Of a stretch of DNA of 64,000 bases, positions 44,496 to 53,404 are shown piece by piece. The notes beneath the pieces were generated by a model that was not told the DNA's origin, ran no database searches, and saw only the letters and a program-made list of their open reading frames with translations. Position 1 is the first letter of the stretch; every line of letters starts with the position of its first letter. This DNA is from SAR324 cluster bacterium (GTDB lineage Bacteria; SAR324; NAC60-12), in NCBI GenBank assembly GCA_015232315.1, contig JADFZZ010000011.1, positions 1 through 64,000 of the forward strand, given 5' to 3'. Position numbers and translations under genes: made by a program.

Positions 44496-45659
44496 ATGAG
44501 ACCCTATTTCTGGACTGGAAAAAATACGCATGGCCATTCTGTCGAAGGTACCCTGGAATGTAAAACCCTTCAGGAAGGACGCCTTCAATTAAACCAGAAA
44601 GATATTTTTGATGTCCAGTTTTTTTCTGTTTCACCTCACTATCAGGATATCTTGCTGACAGATGAACACTTGCTTGATTTTCTCGAAACCCTGTCAGGAT
44701 TGCTGGCCTCAGGGATGGACCTACTGAATGCCCTGGAGTTCATTATTCGTTATCACAAACACACACAATTCCGATTCATCCTGAGCCTTGTCAGCGATCA
44801 ACTCCGTTCTGGCAAATCCATGGGTGAAGCCTTTCAGACATTTGCCTGTTTTCCACCAATGCTGACTTATCTCATTCAGGTTGGCGAAGTGTCAGGGCAT
44901 TTGCCTGATGTGTTGCGGACTCTGGTCGAGTTTTACACATTTCGCAGAAATACCGCACGGGAGCGGAGTCGGTTGCTACGTTATCCATTGATGGTTCTTG
45001 GCGTTGGAACCATCCTGGTCCTCGGGATTCTCATTTATATCATTCCCCGTTTCAAAAGGGTTTTCAGCATCATGGGCGATGACCTGTTCTGGCTCACCCA
45101 GATCATGGTATCCGCCAGCAACACTATCCTGAATCATCCTCTGGCGGTTATTTGTGGAAGCCTGTCCCTCCTCATGACCACTAAATATCTGCTTAAATGG
45201 TTTGGTCCCCAGGCTATGTCACTGTTACCATCAGGATATTGGAAAAACTTTCTATTGCTGACCTATTCACGGTCTATGTCCATCATGCTCCATTCAGGGG
45301 TGCCGTTAACCGAAGCCATACGACTGACAGAATCCCTGTTTCCAGAAACAAAACAGCATCAGATTCATCAGATTCACAGGAAAGTATTCGAGGGAGAAAC
45401 GCTGGAATCCGCCTATAGATCTTCGTCAATGTTTACACAGGAATTCGTTCACCTGGTGGCATTGGGGGAATCCAGCGGCTATTTGGCGTCTTCGTTTGAA
45501 CGCATTGCCGCATTTTATCAGAACCATTGGGAAAAGCAGACACAACGGTGGACACTTCTGCTGGAACCACTGGTCATGACGCTCCTATCCACAGTCATCT
45601 TCATGGTGTTGCTCTCTATTTATCTTCCCGTATTTAAAATGGCCGAGTATTATCACTAG
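44496..45659 (+). CDS. GspF/PilC-like inner-membrane platform protein
   Basis: The protein has 387 residues from the ATG at 44496, chosen because AAAGG precedes it and it begins the family segment PYFWTGKNTHGHSVEGTLE. It has two T2SSF domains (about 75-200 and 270-385). Their signatures are LLASGMDLLNALEF, LIQVGEVSGHLPDVL, SIMLHSGVPLTEAIRL and LVALGESSGYLASSF. Membrane helices lie near 170, 215 and 365. It is a platform subunit of a type II secretion or type IV pilus machine. No other secretion gene is nearby; it stands alone. Confidence 0.9.
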   Translation: MRPYFWTGKNTHGHSVEGTLECKTLQEGRLQLNQKDIFDVQFFSVSPHYQDILLTDEHLLDFLETLSGLLASGMDLLNALEFIIRYHKHTQFRFILSLVSDQLRSGKSMGEAFQTFACFPPMLTYLIQVGEVSGHLPDVLRTLVEFYTFRRNTARERSRLLRYPLMVLGVGTILVLGILIYIIPRFKRVFSIMGDDLFWLTQIMVSASNTILNHPLAVICGSLSLLMTTKYLLKWFGPQAMSLLPSGYWKNFLLLTYSRSMSIMLHSGVPLTEAIRLTESLFPETKQHQIHQIHRKVFEGETLESAYRSSSMFTQEFVHLVALGESSGYLASSFERIAAFYQNHWEKQTQRWTLLLEPLVMTLLSTVIFMVLLSIYLPVFKMAEYYH

Positions 45660-45708
45660 GTGTCAAAAAATTGATCTTTGATGTTCCACCTGATTTGTGT
45701 TTTATCCC

Positions 45709-45933
45709 GTAGGGGCAGACCTGTGTGTCTGCCCGGGATCAGGGCCAATGTTGTCAACTTAAGACGTTCTTCGCCTGGGAATCCCCCTTTTCAAAGGGGG
45801 AATGGGGGATTTAACGCTCAGAATTACATCCCCCTAACCCCCTTGAACCAAGGGGGAATTGAAACACAGCACCATTCAGAATGCTTAAGTTGATGACATT
45901 GGGATCAGGGCGAACACACAGGTTCGCCCCTAC
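45709..45933. repeat. 59-bp palindromic element split by an inserted MITE-like element
   Basis: The left part 45709-45744 and the right part 45911-45933 together rebuild the same 59-bp palindrome as at 13536-13594, differing in its five central bases and one other base. The intervening DNA is listed next. This places the insertion in the centre of the palindrome. Confidence 0.85.
45745..45902. mobile_element. 158-bp MITE-like element with terminal inverted repeats
   Basis: The ends are CCAATGTTGTCAACTTAAG and the complement of CCAATGTCATCAACTTAAG. It is flanked on both sides by the 8-bp direct repeat GATCAGGG (45737-45744 and 45903-45910), a likely target-site duplication. The interior has no ORF but holds C/G-run palindromes (CCCCCTTTTCAAAGGGGG and a related CCCCCTTGAACCAAGGGGG). 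It must be moved by a transposase encoded elsewhere. Confidence 0.8.
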
Positions 45934-46077
45934 AATTTGTGGACGAAAATATGACCACCCCCAAATAATGAAGGCTGAAGGTCAACGGATGACCCAAAGT
46001 TTTATTGACAAAAAGACTTTAAATCTGACATTTTTAAACTACCCGAGGGGGTCTGCCCCTACAATTTGTGGACGAAA
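45922..46077. repeat. Duplicated flank of the palindromic element
   Basis: GCCCCTACAATTTGTGGACG occurs at 45926-45945 and again near 46054-46073. A half copy of the palindrome end thus recurs together with its flanking sequence before the hybrid kinase gene. The region 45660-46205 has no supported gene. Confidence 0.65.
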
Positions 46078-46205
46078 ACAGGATCAACGTCAACCCGATC
46101 CACTCCGGATTCACAGGTCAGGTGAAGAATCCGTCAATCAATAAGTGCTACAGTATCCTGGAGACCTGGCTAACCACACACTTCTATCCACTTTGTAAGG
46201 TGCTT

Positions 46206-48500
46206 ATGTCTGATCTGAAAGTTTTGTTTATCGATGATTCGGAGAATGATGTCCTTCTGATCGTTCGGGAACTCCGCAAAGGTTTCAGGAATATCCACTA
46301 TGAGTTTGTTTCGACTCAAATTGATGTGAACGCGGCCTTTGACAAGGAATGGGATGTGGTATTGTGTGATTATAACATGCCCCAGATGGACCCCTATCGG
46401 GCACTTCAGTTGATGCGGAAGAACGGCAAAGAAATTCCGTTCATCGTTATTTCCGGAGCCGTTGGTGAAGAAATCGCGGTGGATGTCATGCGTGCAGGTG
46501 CTAAAGATTATCTGATGAAAGACGCGCTGACACGATTGATTCCCGCAATCCAGCGTTGTCTTGAAGGTCACGCAAATCAGCAAAAGAAAAAAGAAATTCA
46601 AAAGGAACTGGCAGAAAGTGAAGCCAAACTCAGAGTGATTACGGACTCTGCCAAAGATGGAATCGTCATGCTGGATCCTCAAGGTCGAATCACGTTCTGG
46701 AATCCTGCCGCTTCAGAAATATTCGGAATATCCGCAAACGATGTATCGGGAAAGAATTTTCACGCCCTGTTTGTACCGGAAAAATACCATAAAGAATTTC
46801 ATGAAGGCTTCAATCGTTTTCACCAGACAGGGAAGGGAAAGTTGATTGGCAGTACCATGGTGGTGCAAGGGTTAAAACAGGATCAATCGATTGTTCCCCT
46901 GGAAGTTTCAATCTCCGCTGTACAAATAAACGGAGAATGGAATTCTGTCGGTATTATCCGGGATATTTCAGAAAGACAACGCCGGGAAGAGGAATTCAAT
47001 CGACTGGCAATGGCGGTTGAGCAGGCCTCAGAATCCATTGTTATCACGGATATTGCGGGAAAGATTCAATATGTCAATCCCGCGTTTGAAAAAATATCCG
47101 GTTATTCACGCAATGAAGTGATTGGAAAAAATCCGAAAATTTTAAAAAGCGGCATTTATGAGGAACCGTTTTATTCCGAGTTGTGGAATACCATCCTGTC
47201 TGGTCAAGTCTGGCACGGAATTGTCACCAACAAAAAAAAGGATGGCTCTTTCTATGAGGAGAAAATGACTATTTCTCCAGTGCGGAACCACGAGGGGCAA
47301 ATTGTTAACTTTGTCGCGGTGAAATATGATGTAACCCTGCAACGGCAAATGGAAAAACAACTTCAGCAAACACGAAAGATGGAAGCTATCGGAACTCTGG
47401 CAGCAGGCATCGCTCATGATTTCAACAATATGCTACAGGGGATCATCGGCTATGCGGATATTGCCATGGAGAGCCTTCCCATACAGAGTAGGTTGACAAA
47501 CTACATGGAGCAGATTTTGAAGGCCGGGGGGAGGGCCGCCGATCTGGTCCGACAGATTCTGACTTTCAGCAGGCAGACCGAAGAGGAAAAAGCGCCTTTG
47601 CTGATCACGCCACTCATCAAGGAAAGTCTAAAATTTCTCCGGGCGTCTCTGCCATCCACCATTGAAATCAAAGACAACCTTTCCTCCGCATGCAGGCCTG
47701 TTCTGGCAAATCAGTCTCAAATTCATCAGATCATCATGAACCTTTGTACCAATGCCGGCTATGCCATGCGCCAGAACGGGGGCATACTTGAAGTTGATCT
47801 GTTTGAAACAGACCTGGATCACTTTTTTGAGTCCGTTTATAATGTCAGGCAGGGCACCTACCTGCAACTGGTGGTCAAGGACACCGGAGTCGGGATTCCT
47901 GAAGAATTACATGATAAAATTTTTGAGCCTTTCTTTACCACAAAACCACAGGGTGAAGGCACCGGAATGGGGTTGTCCATGGTTCACGGGATTGTTCATA
48001 ACCATGGGGGAACCATTGTTTTTGAGAGTAAAGTCGGGCAGGGAAGTACCTTCAATATTTATTTGCCCATTATTGAAAACAATCACCCTGAGGTTGAACA
48101 GGATTCAACAGAAGTTTTGACAGGCTCCGAGCATATTCTGGTTGTGGATGATGAACACACGTTGGGGCAATTATTACAAATTCAGTTATCGGTGTTTGGG
48201 TATCAGGTAACTGTTTTTCAAAACAGTCTTGAGGCGTTCCAATGTTTCAGTCAGTCACCCCAGATTTTTGATCTGGTGATCACAGATCTGACAATGCCCA
48301 TTATGACAGGGGATGTCCTTGTTGAAAAAATACGGAGCATCCGTCCTGACCTGCCAGTGATTTTAATGTCTGGATTCAATCAAATATTCAGTCAGGAACA
48401 GGCCAAGGCTATAGGGATCAAAAGTTATCTAAAAAAACCGTTTCAACTTCAAAAACTAGGTGTTTTGATCAGAACCATTCTGGATGATAAAAAAAACTGA
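46206..48500 (+). CDS. Hybrid sensor kinase REC-PAS-PAS-HisKA-HATPase-REC
   Basis: The start is the ATG at 46206, which gives a receiver domain from its first strand; the frame is open further upstream but that part is repeat sequence. The 764-residue protein has REC1 (aspartate near 55 in CDYNMPQMD) and two PAS domains. The HisKA phosphoacceptor lies near 404 in AAGIAHDFNNMLQGIIGYAD. HATPase boxes include GTGMGLSMVHGIVHNHGG, and REC2 has its aspartate near 694 in DLVITDLTMPIMTGD. There is no membrane helix, so it senses cytoplasmic signals. Output partner unknown. Confidence 0.92.
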   Translation: MSDLKVLFIDDSENDVLLIVRELRKGFRNIHYEFVSTQIDVNAAFDKEWDVVLCDYNMPQMDPYRALQLMRKNGKEIPFIVISGAVGEEIAVDVMRAGAKDYLMKDALTRLIPAIQRCLEGHANQQKKKEIQKELAESEAKLRVITDSAKDGIVMLDPQGRITFWNPAASEIFGISANDVSGKNFHALFVPEKYHKEFHEGFNRFHQTGKGKLIGSTMVVQGLKQDQSIVPLEVSISAVQINGEWNSVGIIRDISERQRREEEFNRLAMAVEQASESIVITDIAGKIQYVNPAFEKISGYSRNEVIGKNPKILKSGIYEEPFYSELWNTILSGQVWHGIVTNKKKDGSFYEEKMTISPVRNHEGQIVNFVAVKYDVTLQRQMEKQLQQTRKMEAIGTLAAGIAHDFNNMLQGIIGYADIAMESLPIQSRLTNYMEQILKAGGRAADLVRQILTFSRQTEEEKAPLLITPLIKESLKFLRASLPSTIEIKDNLSSACRPVLANQSQIHQIIMNLCTNAGYAMRQNGGILEVDLFETDLDHFFESVYNVRQGTYLQLVVKDTGVGIPEELHDKIFEPFFTTKPQGEGTGMGLSMVHGIVHNHGGTIVFESKVGQGSTFNIYLPIIENNHPEVEQDSTEVLTGSEHILVVDDEHTLGQLLQIQLSVFGYQVTVFQNSLEAFQCFSQSPQIFDLVITDLTMPIMTGDVLVEKIRSIRPDLPVILMSGFNQIFSQEQAKAIGIKSYLKKPFQLQKLGVLIRTILDDKKN

Positions 48501-48589
48501 CGCAACCGAGTCCTGGCTTTGTTTCCCGCTTTTGGTTTTGTACTGTAGAAGCCAGGATCGTTTAATTTTCTGTTTGGTATGGTGGGTAG

Positions 48590-48616
48590 GTTGGGTAGAA
48601 CGAAGTGAAACCCAAC
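48590..48616. repeat. GTTGGGT...ACCCAAC inverted repeat
   Basis: GTTGGGT and ACCCAAC flank AGAACGAAGTGAA. The combination GGTAGAACGAAGTGAAACCC is a recognisable dispersed repeat type of bacterial genomes. It lies in the 240-bp gap between the two hybrid kinase genes. Confidence 0.5.
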
Positions 48617-48740
48617 AAAACTCGAAGGGTTTCGCTAATGCTCTCCCCTGCCTACGCATCCTTTTGAGGCAGAAAATGACCAACCGGAAAAATTACATTT
48701 TATAACCTGTTCATTCAGGAATTTTTAACCAGGAGAAACT

Positions 48741-50720
48741 ATGAGAATCTTATGTCTGGAAGATTCTGAACTGGATGCCGAACTGATCTGTGAACAACTC
48801 CTTGAATCAGGCTATGAGATTCAATTTGAGCGTGTTTTTACCGAAAAAGCATTTATCGAAAAAATTCTGGAGAAGCATTACGACATCATTTTATCCGATT
48901 ATAATCTCCCGGGTTTCAGCGGTCAAATTGCCTTGAAACACGCACAAGCCCATTGTCCCAAAGTCCCCTTTATTTTTGTTTCGGGTGCCATTGGCGAAAT
49001 CCGTGCGGTAGAACTGCTCAAACAGGGCGCACTGGATTATGTACTCAAAAACCAGATGGAAAAACTTCCCTTTGCAGTACGTCGTGCCCTGGAGGAAGTA
49101 CAGGAGCTTGAATCCAGGAGAAAAGCCGAAGAGGCGTTGAAACGAAATGAAAAATTACTCAATGAAGCACAGCACATCGCTAAAATGGGAAGTTATGAAA
49201 CAGACCTGATCCACAATTACTGGGAAGGATCGGATGAGTTTTATAATATCTTCGGATTTACTGAAAAACGTAGATACACCGTGGAAGAATTTCAGTCGAT
49301 TGTGCATCCTGATGATTATCATGAAGTGATGACTGTTTTCGCAGAATGCCTGGCAACCCGCAAGCCGTTCAATCATGATTATCGCTGTGTCCATCAGGTA
49401 ACCGGCTCAACCATCCATGTGAGCAGTCGTAGCCAGATCCTGTACAATGACGCCGGGCAGCCAATCAAGGTTTTTGGTATCAAGCAGGACATCACGGAAC
49501 GCAAACAAGTGGAAGAAGAATTAAAGCAGGCCAGGGACATCGCCGAAAAAGCCAATCATGCCAAAAGTATGTTTCTGGCCAACATGAGCCATGAACTCCG
49601 TACTCCGCTGAATCCGATTATCGGTTTTTCAGAGCTTCTGGCCACGGATCAGGCGATCCCGGCAGAACAACGAAGCTGGATTTCCATTGTCCGGCAAAGT
49701 GCCAAAGAGTTGCTGGCCTTGATCAATGATGTGCTGAGTCTGTCTAAGATTGAATCAGGCAAAGTTGAACTCAACTGGTCTGATGTTCGCATCTCCCCCC
49801 TGATTGCCCATGCCCTTGAAACAGTCAGACCGTTGATCAAGGAAAAGCAAATCGAGTTGCGCTATCAAATTCAGGAAGGAACTCCGGATTTGATTTTTAC
49901 GGATGTCGTTAAACTGAAGCAGGTGTTGTTGAACCTGTTGAGCAATGCCGTAAAATTCACCCACGTTGGATTGATTGAGCTTCTGCTTGGACAGGAGGTC
50001 GTGAACTGGGGCAAGGACCTTGACGAACCAACCGGGAAAGCACTCCATTTTTGTGTGCGGGATACTGGCGTGGGAATTGATCAGGAGAAGTTGGCTGAAA
50101 TATTTGATCCCTTCGTCCAGGTTGATCAATCCTTCACCCGTAAATATGGGGGGGCTGGACTGGGACTGTCCATTTCCCGGAAGATCATTGAAAAAATGGG
50201 CGGAACCATTTGGGTTGAAAGTGAATTGAACAAGGGGAGCGCGTTTCATGTCACCATTCCGTTGCATGAGAAATTGCCTGATAATCTTTATGAATTCGGG
50301 ACGAAGGCGCAATCTTCCCCTAAAACAGGCACCCAACCACTGCATATTCTCGTGGTTGAAGATGATGAAGCAAACAAGGTGTTGATTGAACATTTATTAA
50401 AAATGGATGGTCACACCTTTAATTTTGCTGTGGATGGTCCCATGGCTCTTGAAAAACTGGAACATGAACAGTTCGATCTGGTGCTGATGGACATCCAGAT
50501 TCCAAAACTCAATGGCCTTGAAGTGACCAAAATGATACGGAAAAAAGAACAGGGAACCGATCGGCATATGATCATTGTGGCTCTTACCTCCTACGCACTG
50601 ACTGGAGACAAGGATTTTTTTATGAACCAGGGCATGGATGATTATCTCGCCAAACCGCTTGCTCAAAGTCTGCTGAGAGCTGTGTTGAAACGCTGGGCAG
50701 GAAAGTCCGGAAAAAACTAG
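48741..50720 (+). CDS. Hybrid sensor kinase REC-PAS-HisKA-HATPase-REC
   Basis: The 659-residue protein starts with REC1 (aspartate near 53 in LSDYNLPGFSG), followed by a PAS domain (HIAKMGSYETDLIHNYWEGSD region with IVHPDD). HisKA has its histidine near 284 in MSHELRTPLNPIIGF. The HATPase shows RDTGVGIDQEKLAEIF and GGAGLGLSISRKIIE, and REC2 has its aspartate near 583 in LMDIQIPKLNG. It is soluble. The gene order places it directly before a periplasmic binding protein and a membrane kinase, suggesting one signalling pathway. An AGGAG site precedes the ATG. Confidence 0.92.
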   Translation: MRILCLEDSELDAELICEQLLESGYEIQFERVFTEKAFIEKILEKHYDIILSDYNLPGFSGQIALKHAQAHCPKVPFIFVSGAIGEIRAVELLKQGALDYVLKNQMEKLPFAVRRALEEVQELESRRKAEEALKRNEKLLNEAQHIAKMGSYETDLIHNYWEGSDEFYNIFGFTEKRRYTVEEFQSIVHPDDYHEVMTVFAECLATRKPFNHDYRCVHQVTGSTIHVSSRSQILYNDAGQPIKVFGIKQDITERKQVEEELKQARDIAEKANHAKSMFLANMSHELRTPLNPIIGFSELLATDQAIPAEQRSWISIVRQSAKELLALINDVLSLSKIESGKVELNWSDVRISPLIAHALETVRPLIKEKQIELRYQIQEGTPDLIFTDVVKLKQVLLNLLSNAVKFTHVGLIELLLGQEVVNWGKDLDEPTGKALHFCVRDTGVGIDQEKLAEIFDPFVQVDQSFTRKYGGAGLGLSISRKIIEKMGGTIWVESELNKGSAFHVTIPLHEKLPDNLYEFGTKAQSSPKTGTQPLHILVVEDDEANKVLIEHLLKMDGHTFNFAVDGPMALEKLEHEQFDLVLMDIQIPKLNGLEVTKMIRKKEQGTDRHMIIVALTSYALTGDKDFFMNQGMDDYLAKPLAQSLLRAVLKRWAGKSGKN

Positions 50721-50749
50721 TGAATCATGTCCATTTTCAGGAGAAATTT

Positions 50750-51499
50750 ATGTGGAAGATCGTCTTGATGGTGTTGCTGACAATGCTTGTTGACAATGGT
50801 TTACAGGCACAGGAAGTTGAGGTTGTGACCACTGATTTTCCGCCATTTCAAATGCAGGAAGATGATAAGGTGATTGGCATCACAACCGATTTGGTTCGTG
50901 CTGTTATTCAGAAAACAGGCATCAGGGCAACCCTGGGTCTTTATCCCTGGAATCGGGCCTATGAACGAGCCTTGAACAATCCGAACATCCTGATTTATTC
51001 AATCGCGAGAACACCTGAACGGGAACCACTCTTCAAATGGGTGGGAACCATTGCCCCGTTCAATGTTTATTTCTGGAAACTGAAATCACGCACTGACATT
51101 GTCCTGAACGACCTGGAGGATGCCAAAAAATATAAAATCGGCGGAGTGCTGTCGGATGTCAAAACACAGTATCTGATTAAAAAAGGCTTTGGCACAGGAA
51201 CCCGGATTGAAACAGTCCATGGGGATCATCTCAATTTGCAGAAATTAATGACCGGCAAGTTGGATCTGCTCCCGTTTGATGACATGACTTTTCCCTTCAA
51301 AGCGTCAGCCGCAGGTTGGGATCTGTCATTGATTCCGGCGGAAAAAGCCTTGTTTTTACCGGAAATTTCTTCTGAACTTTACATGGCTTTCAGTCGTGGA
51401 ACGGAGGATGCGCTGGTGGACCGGTTTCGTAAAGCCCTTGAGGAACTCAAAGCAGAAGGGGTGCCTGAAAAAATTAAAGAAAACTATTTACCGCGATAA
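50750..51499 (+). CDS. Periplasmic solute-binding protein, family 3-like
   Basis: The ATG at 50750, behind AGGAGAAA, gives 249 residues with a signal peptide (KIVLMVLLTMLVDNGLQAQ). The mature part resembles family 3 extracellular solute-binding proteins: VVTTDFPPFQMQEDDKVIGITTDLVRAVIQK, then YPWNRAYERAL and a LPFDDMTF hinge. No transporter genes are adjacent. Its position before a membrane histidine kinase suggests it may be the ligand-binding partner of that kinase. Confidence 0.82.
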   Translation: MWKIVLMVLLTMLVDNGLQAQEVEVVTTDFPPFQMQEDDKVIGITTDLVRAVIQKTGIRATLGLYPWNRAYERALNNPNILIYSIARTPEREPLFKWVGTIAPFNVYFWKLKSRTDIVLNDLEDAKKYKIGGVLSDVKTQYLIKKGFGTGTRIETVHGDHLNLQKLMTGKLDLLPFDDMTFPFKASAAGWDLSLIPAEKALFLPEISSELYMAFSRGTEDALVDRFRKALEELKAEGVPEKIKENYLPR

Positions 51500-51516
51500 C
51501 GAACAGGAATCTTCCC

Positions 51517-53013
51517 ATGCCAGGTTTGCTTGAAATATATAAATCCGTTTTTAAAGACAATCGAAAGCTTCCGCATCGATTGGCCCTACGGTTAATCACC
51601 CGGACGTTATTGTTCAGTGCCCTCATCACACTGATAATTGTCTCCCTGGAGCTATACACCGAGTTCAGCCATGATAAATCCATTGTGGAAGCACATTTAA
51701 AACAGATAGAACGTACTGCAATCAAAAGTATCACACAAAGTTTATGGAACATGGACCCCCTTCAACTCAAACTCCAAATGGAGGGAATCCTGTCAGAACC
51801 TGATATCGTTTACATCGAAATCAGAGAAATAAACCGGACTCCAAGATTTACGGTGGGAATTAAACATCAAACACCTCATGTATCCACAGAATTCCCATTG
51901 ATCTATGAACAACAGATTGAGGATGTTAACGCGAACAAAACGTATGTGATGCCGATGGTTCTCGGTAATCTTTATGTTGAAGCAAGTCTGGATACCGCCT
52001 TTCAACAAACGAAGGATCGGGTGGCACTGCTTCTGGTTGCCCAGACCCTCAAAACATTATTGGTTTCAATATTCATTTTCTTTTTATTCTATAATCTGGT
52101 CGGTCGTCATCTGAGTGTCATGGCTGATTATGCGAGAGCGTTAAACATTGACAAACTGGAAGAACCCCTGCGCTTGCACCGAAGCGAGTTATCGGCTGGA
52201 ACCGATGAACTGGATGATGTTGTGATTGCGTTCAATGAGATGCTCAGTGGCTTGAAACAGGCAACCCTGGAGAATCAACAACTGAATGCTGAACTGGAAC
52301 GCCGTGTTCGGGATCGCACCACTCAATTGGAAGTGACCAATGCTGAACTGGAAGCGTTTTCATATTCCGTATCACACGATTTGCGTGCGCCCTTGCGGCA
52401 TATCTCCGGATTCATGGATCTCCTGAAACAAAGAAGCAATGCCCTGCTGGATGAAAAAGGACAGCACTATATCAAGGTCATTGAGAAGTCCGCTCAGGAA
52501 ATGGAACAACTGATTGACCATTTGCTGAATTTTTCACGCATGGGGAAAACAGAGATGAAAATGATTCCCCTCAAAATGGAATGGATCGTCAAAGACGTGC
52601 TTAACAATTTTCAGCAGGAACAGGAGGGACGACACATAGAGTGGAAAATTTCGCCGTTGCCGGAAGTCCGCGGTGATCGTTTGATGATAACACAGGTCTG
52701 GGTGAATCTGATATCCAATGCCCTCAAATATACCTCCCACAGGGTACATGCCGTCATCGAAATCGGTTGCTTCCGACAAGACAACGAAACGGTCTTTTAT
52801 ATCAAGGATAATGGTGCCGGATTTGACATGCGTTATGTGGATAAACTCTTTGGCGTGTTTCAACGTTTGCATAACGCGACCGAATTTGAAGGCACAGGAA
52901 TCGGACTGGCCAATGTGCGCCGCATCATCCATCGTCACGGAGGCGAAATCCGGGCCGAAGGCATTGTGGATCAAGGCGCGACTTTTTATTTCACTTTAGG
53001 AACCAACTGTTAA
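51517..53013 (+). CDS. Membrane histidine kinase, phytochrome-type HisKA
   Basis: The 498-residue kinase has an N-terminal membrane helix (about 26-48), a periplasmic sensor (about 50-170) and a second helix (about 172-193). A HAMP-like linker and a coiled coil ending RRVRDRTTQLEVTNAELEAF follow. The HisKA histidine is near 288 in SVSHDLRAPLRHISGFMDLL, and HATPase boxes are NLISNALKYTSH, IKDNGAGFDM and GTGIGLANVRRIIHRHGG. It follows the solute-binding protein by 17 bp. No receiver is fused; it may feed the neighbouring receivers. Confidence 0.9.
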   Translation: MPGLLEIYKSVFKDNRKLPHRLALRLITRTLLFSALITLIIVSLELYTEFSHDKSIVEAHLKQIERTAIKSITQSLWNMDPLQLKLQMEGILSEPDIVYIEIREINRTPRFTVGIKHQTPHVSTEFPLIYEQQIEDVNANKTYVMPMVLGNLYVEASLDTAFQQTKDRVALLLVAQTLKTLLVSIFIFFLFYNLVGRHLSVMADYARALNIDKLEEPLRLHRSELSAGTDELDDVVIAFNEMLSGLKQATLENQQLNAELERRVRDRTTQLEVTNAELEAFSYSVSHDLRAPLRHISGFMDLLKQRSNALLDEKGQHYIKVIEKSAQEMEQLIDHLLNFSRMGKTEMKMIPLKMEWIVKDVLNNFQQEQEGRHIEWKISPLPEVRGDRLMITQVWVNLISNALKYTSHRVHAVIEIGCFRQDNETVFYIKDNGAGFDMRYVDKLFGVFQRLHNATEFEGTGIGLANVRRIIHRHGGEIRAEGIVDQGATFYFTLGTNC

Positions 53014-53404
53014 TAAACCCCGCAACTCAAACCAGCAATCTTCCAACCTTGAAAGCTTGGATCTGTTTAGACGAAAGCCGGAAAAGAATGGCTATCAACG
53101 TAAGCCGATACACTTTTGTATTCAATAACTTAGCTCTTCGTTTCTTAGGACGCCCGCAAGATGTGCTTATACATGTGGTTCTTCTGTAAGAGCATTCCTT
53201 TTGAGTGCTCAGTCACACCAGATAACTGTATCGGCTTAAATTGGTAGCCAGAATCTTTTGGTCATCGCTTGCGTTGATGAACCCATTTAAGAACACCGAC
53301 TCTAAAATCATAAAGTTTGTGTGAGTCAATGAATGACGGTATAGTATTTGCTTCATCCGAAGCACTTAAAAACAATCAGTCTCCACTCTTTTTTCAATGA
53401 AGAC
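53014..53404. other. Intergenic region with a possible MITE
   Basis: No gene is supported in these 391 bp. An inverted repeat TAAGCCGATACA (53101-53112) and TGTATCGGCTTA (53227-53238) bounds a 138-bp non-coding unit that could be a small mobile element. The rest is AT-rich upstream sequence. Confidence 0.5.

Noticed and set aside
46068-46205. Upstream extension of the first hybrid kinase from 46068
   Set aside because: This part is repeat-derived sequence. The receiver domain begins right after the ATG at 46206, which has an AAGG site upstream.
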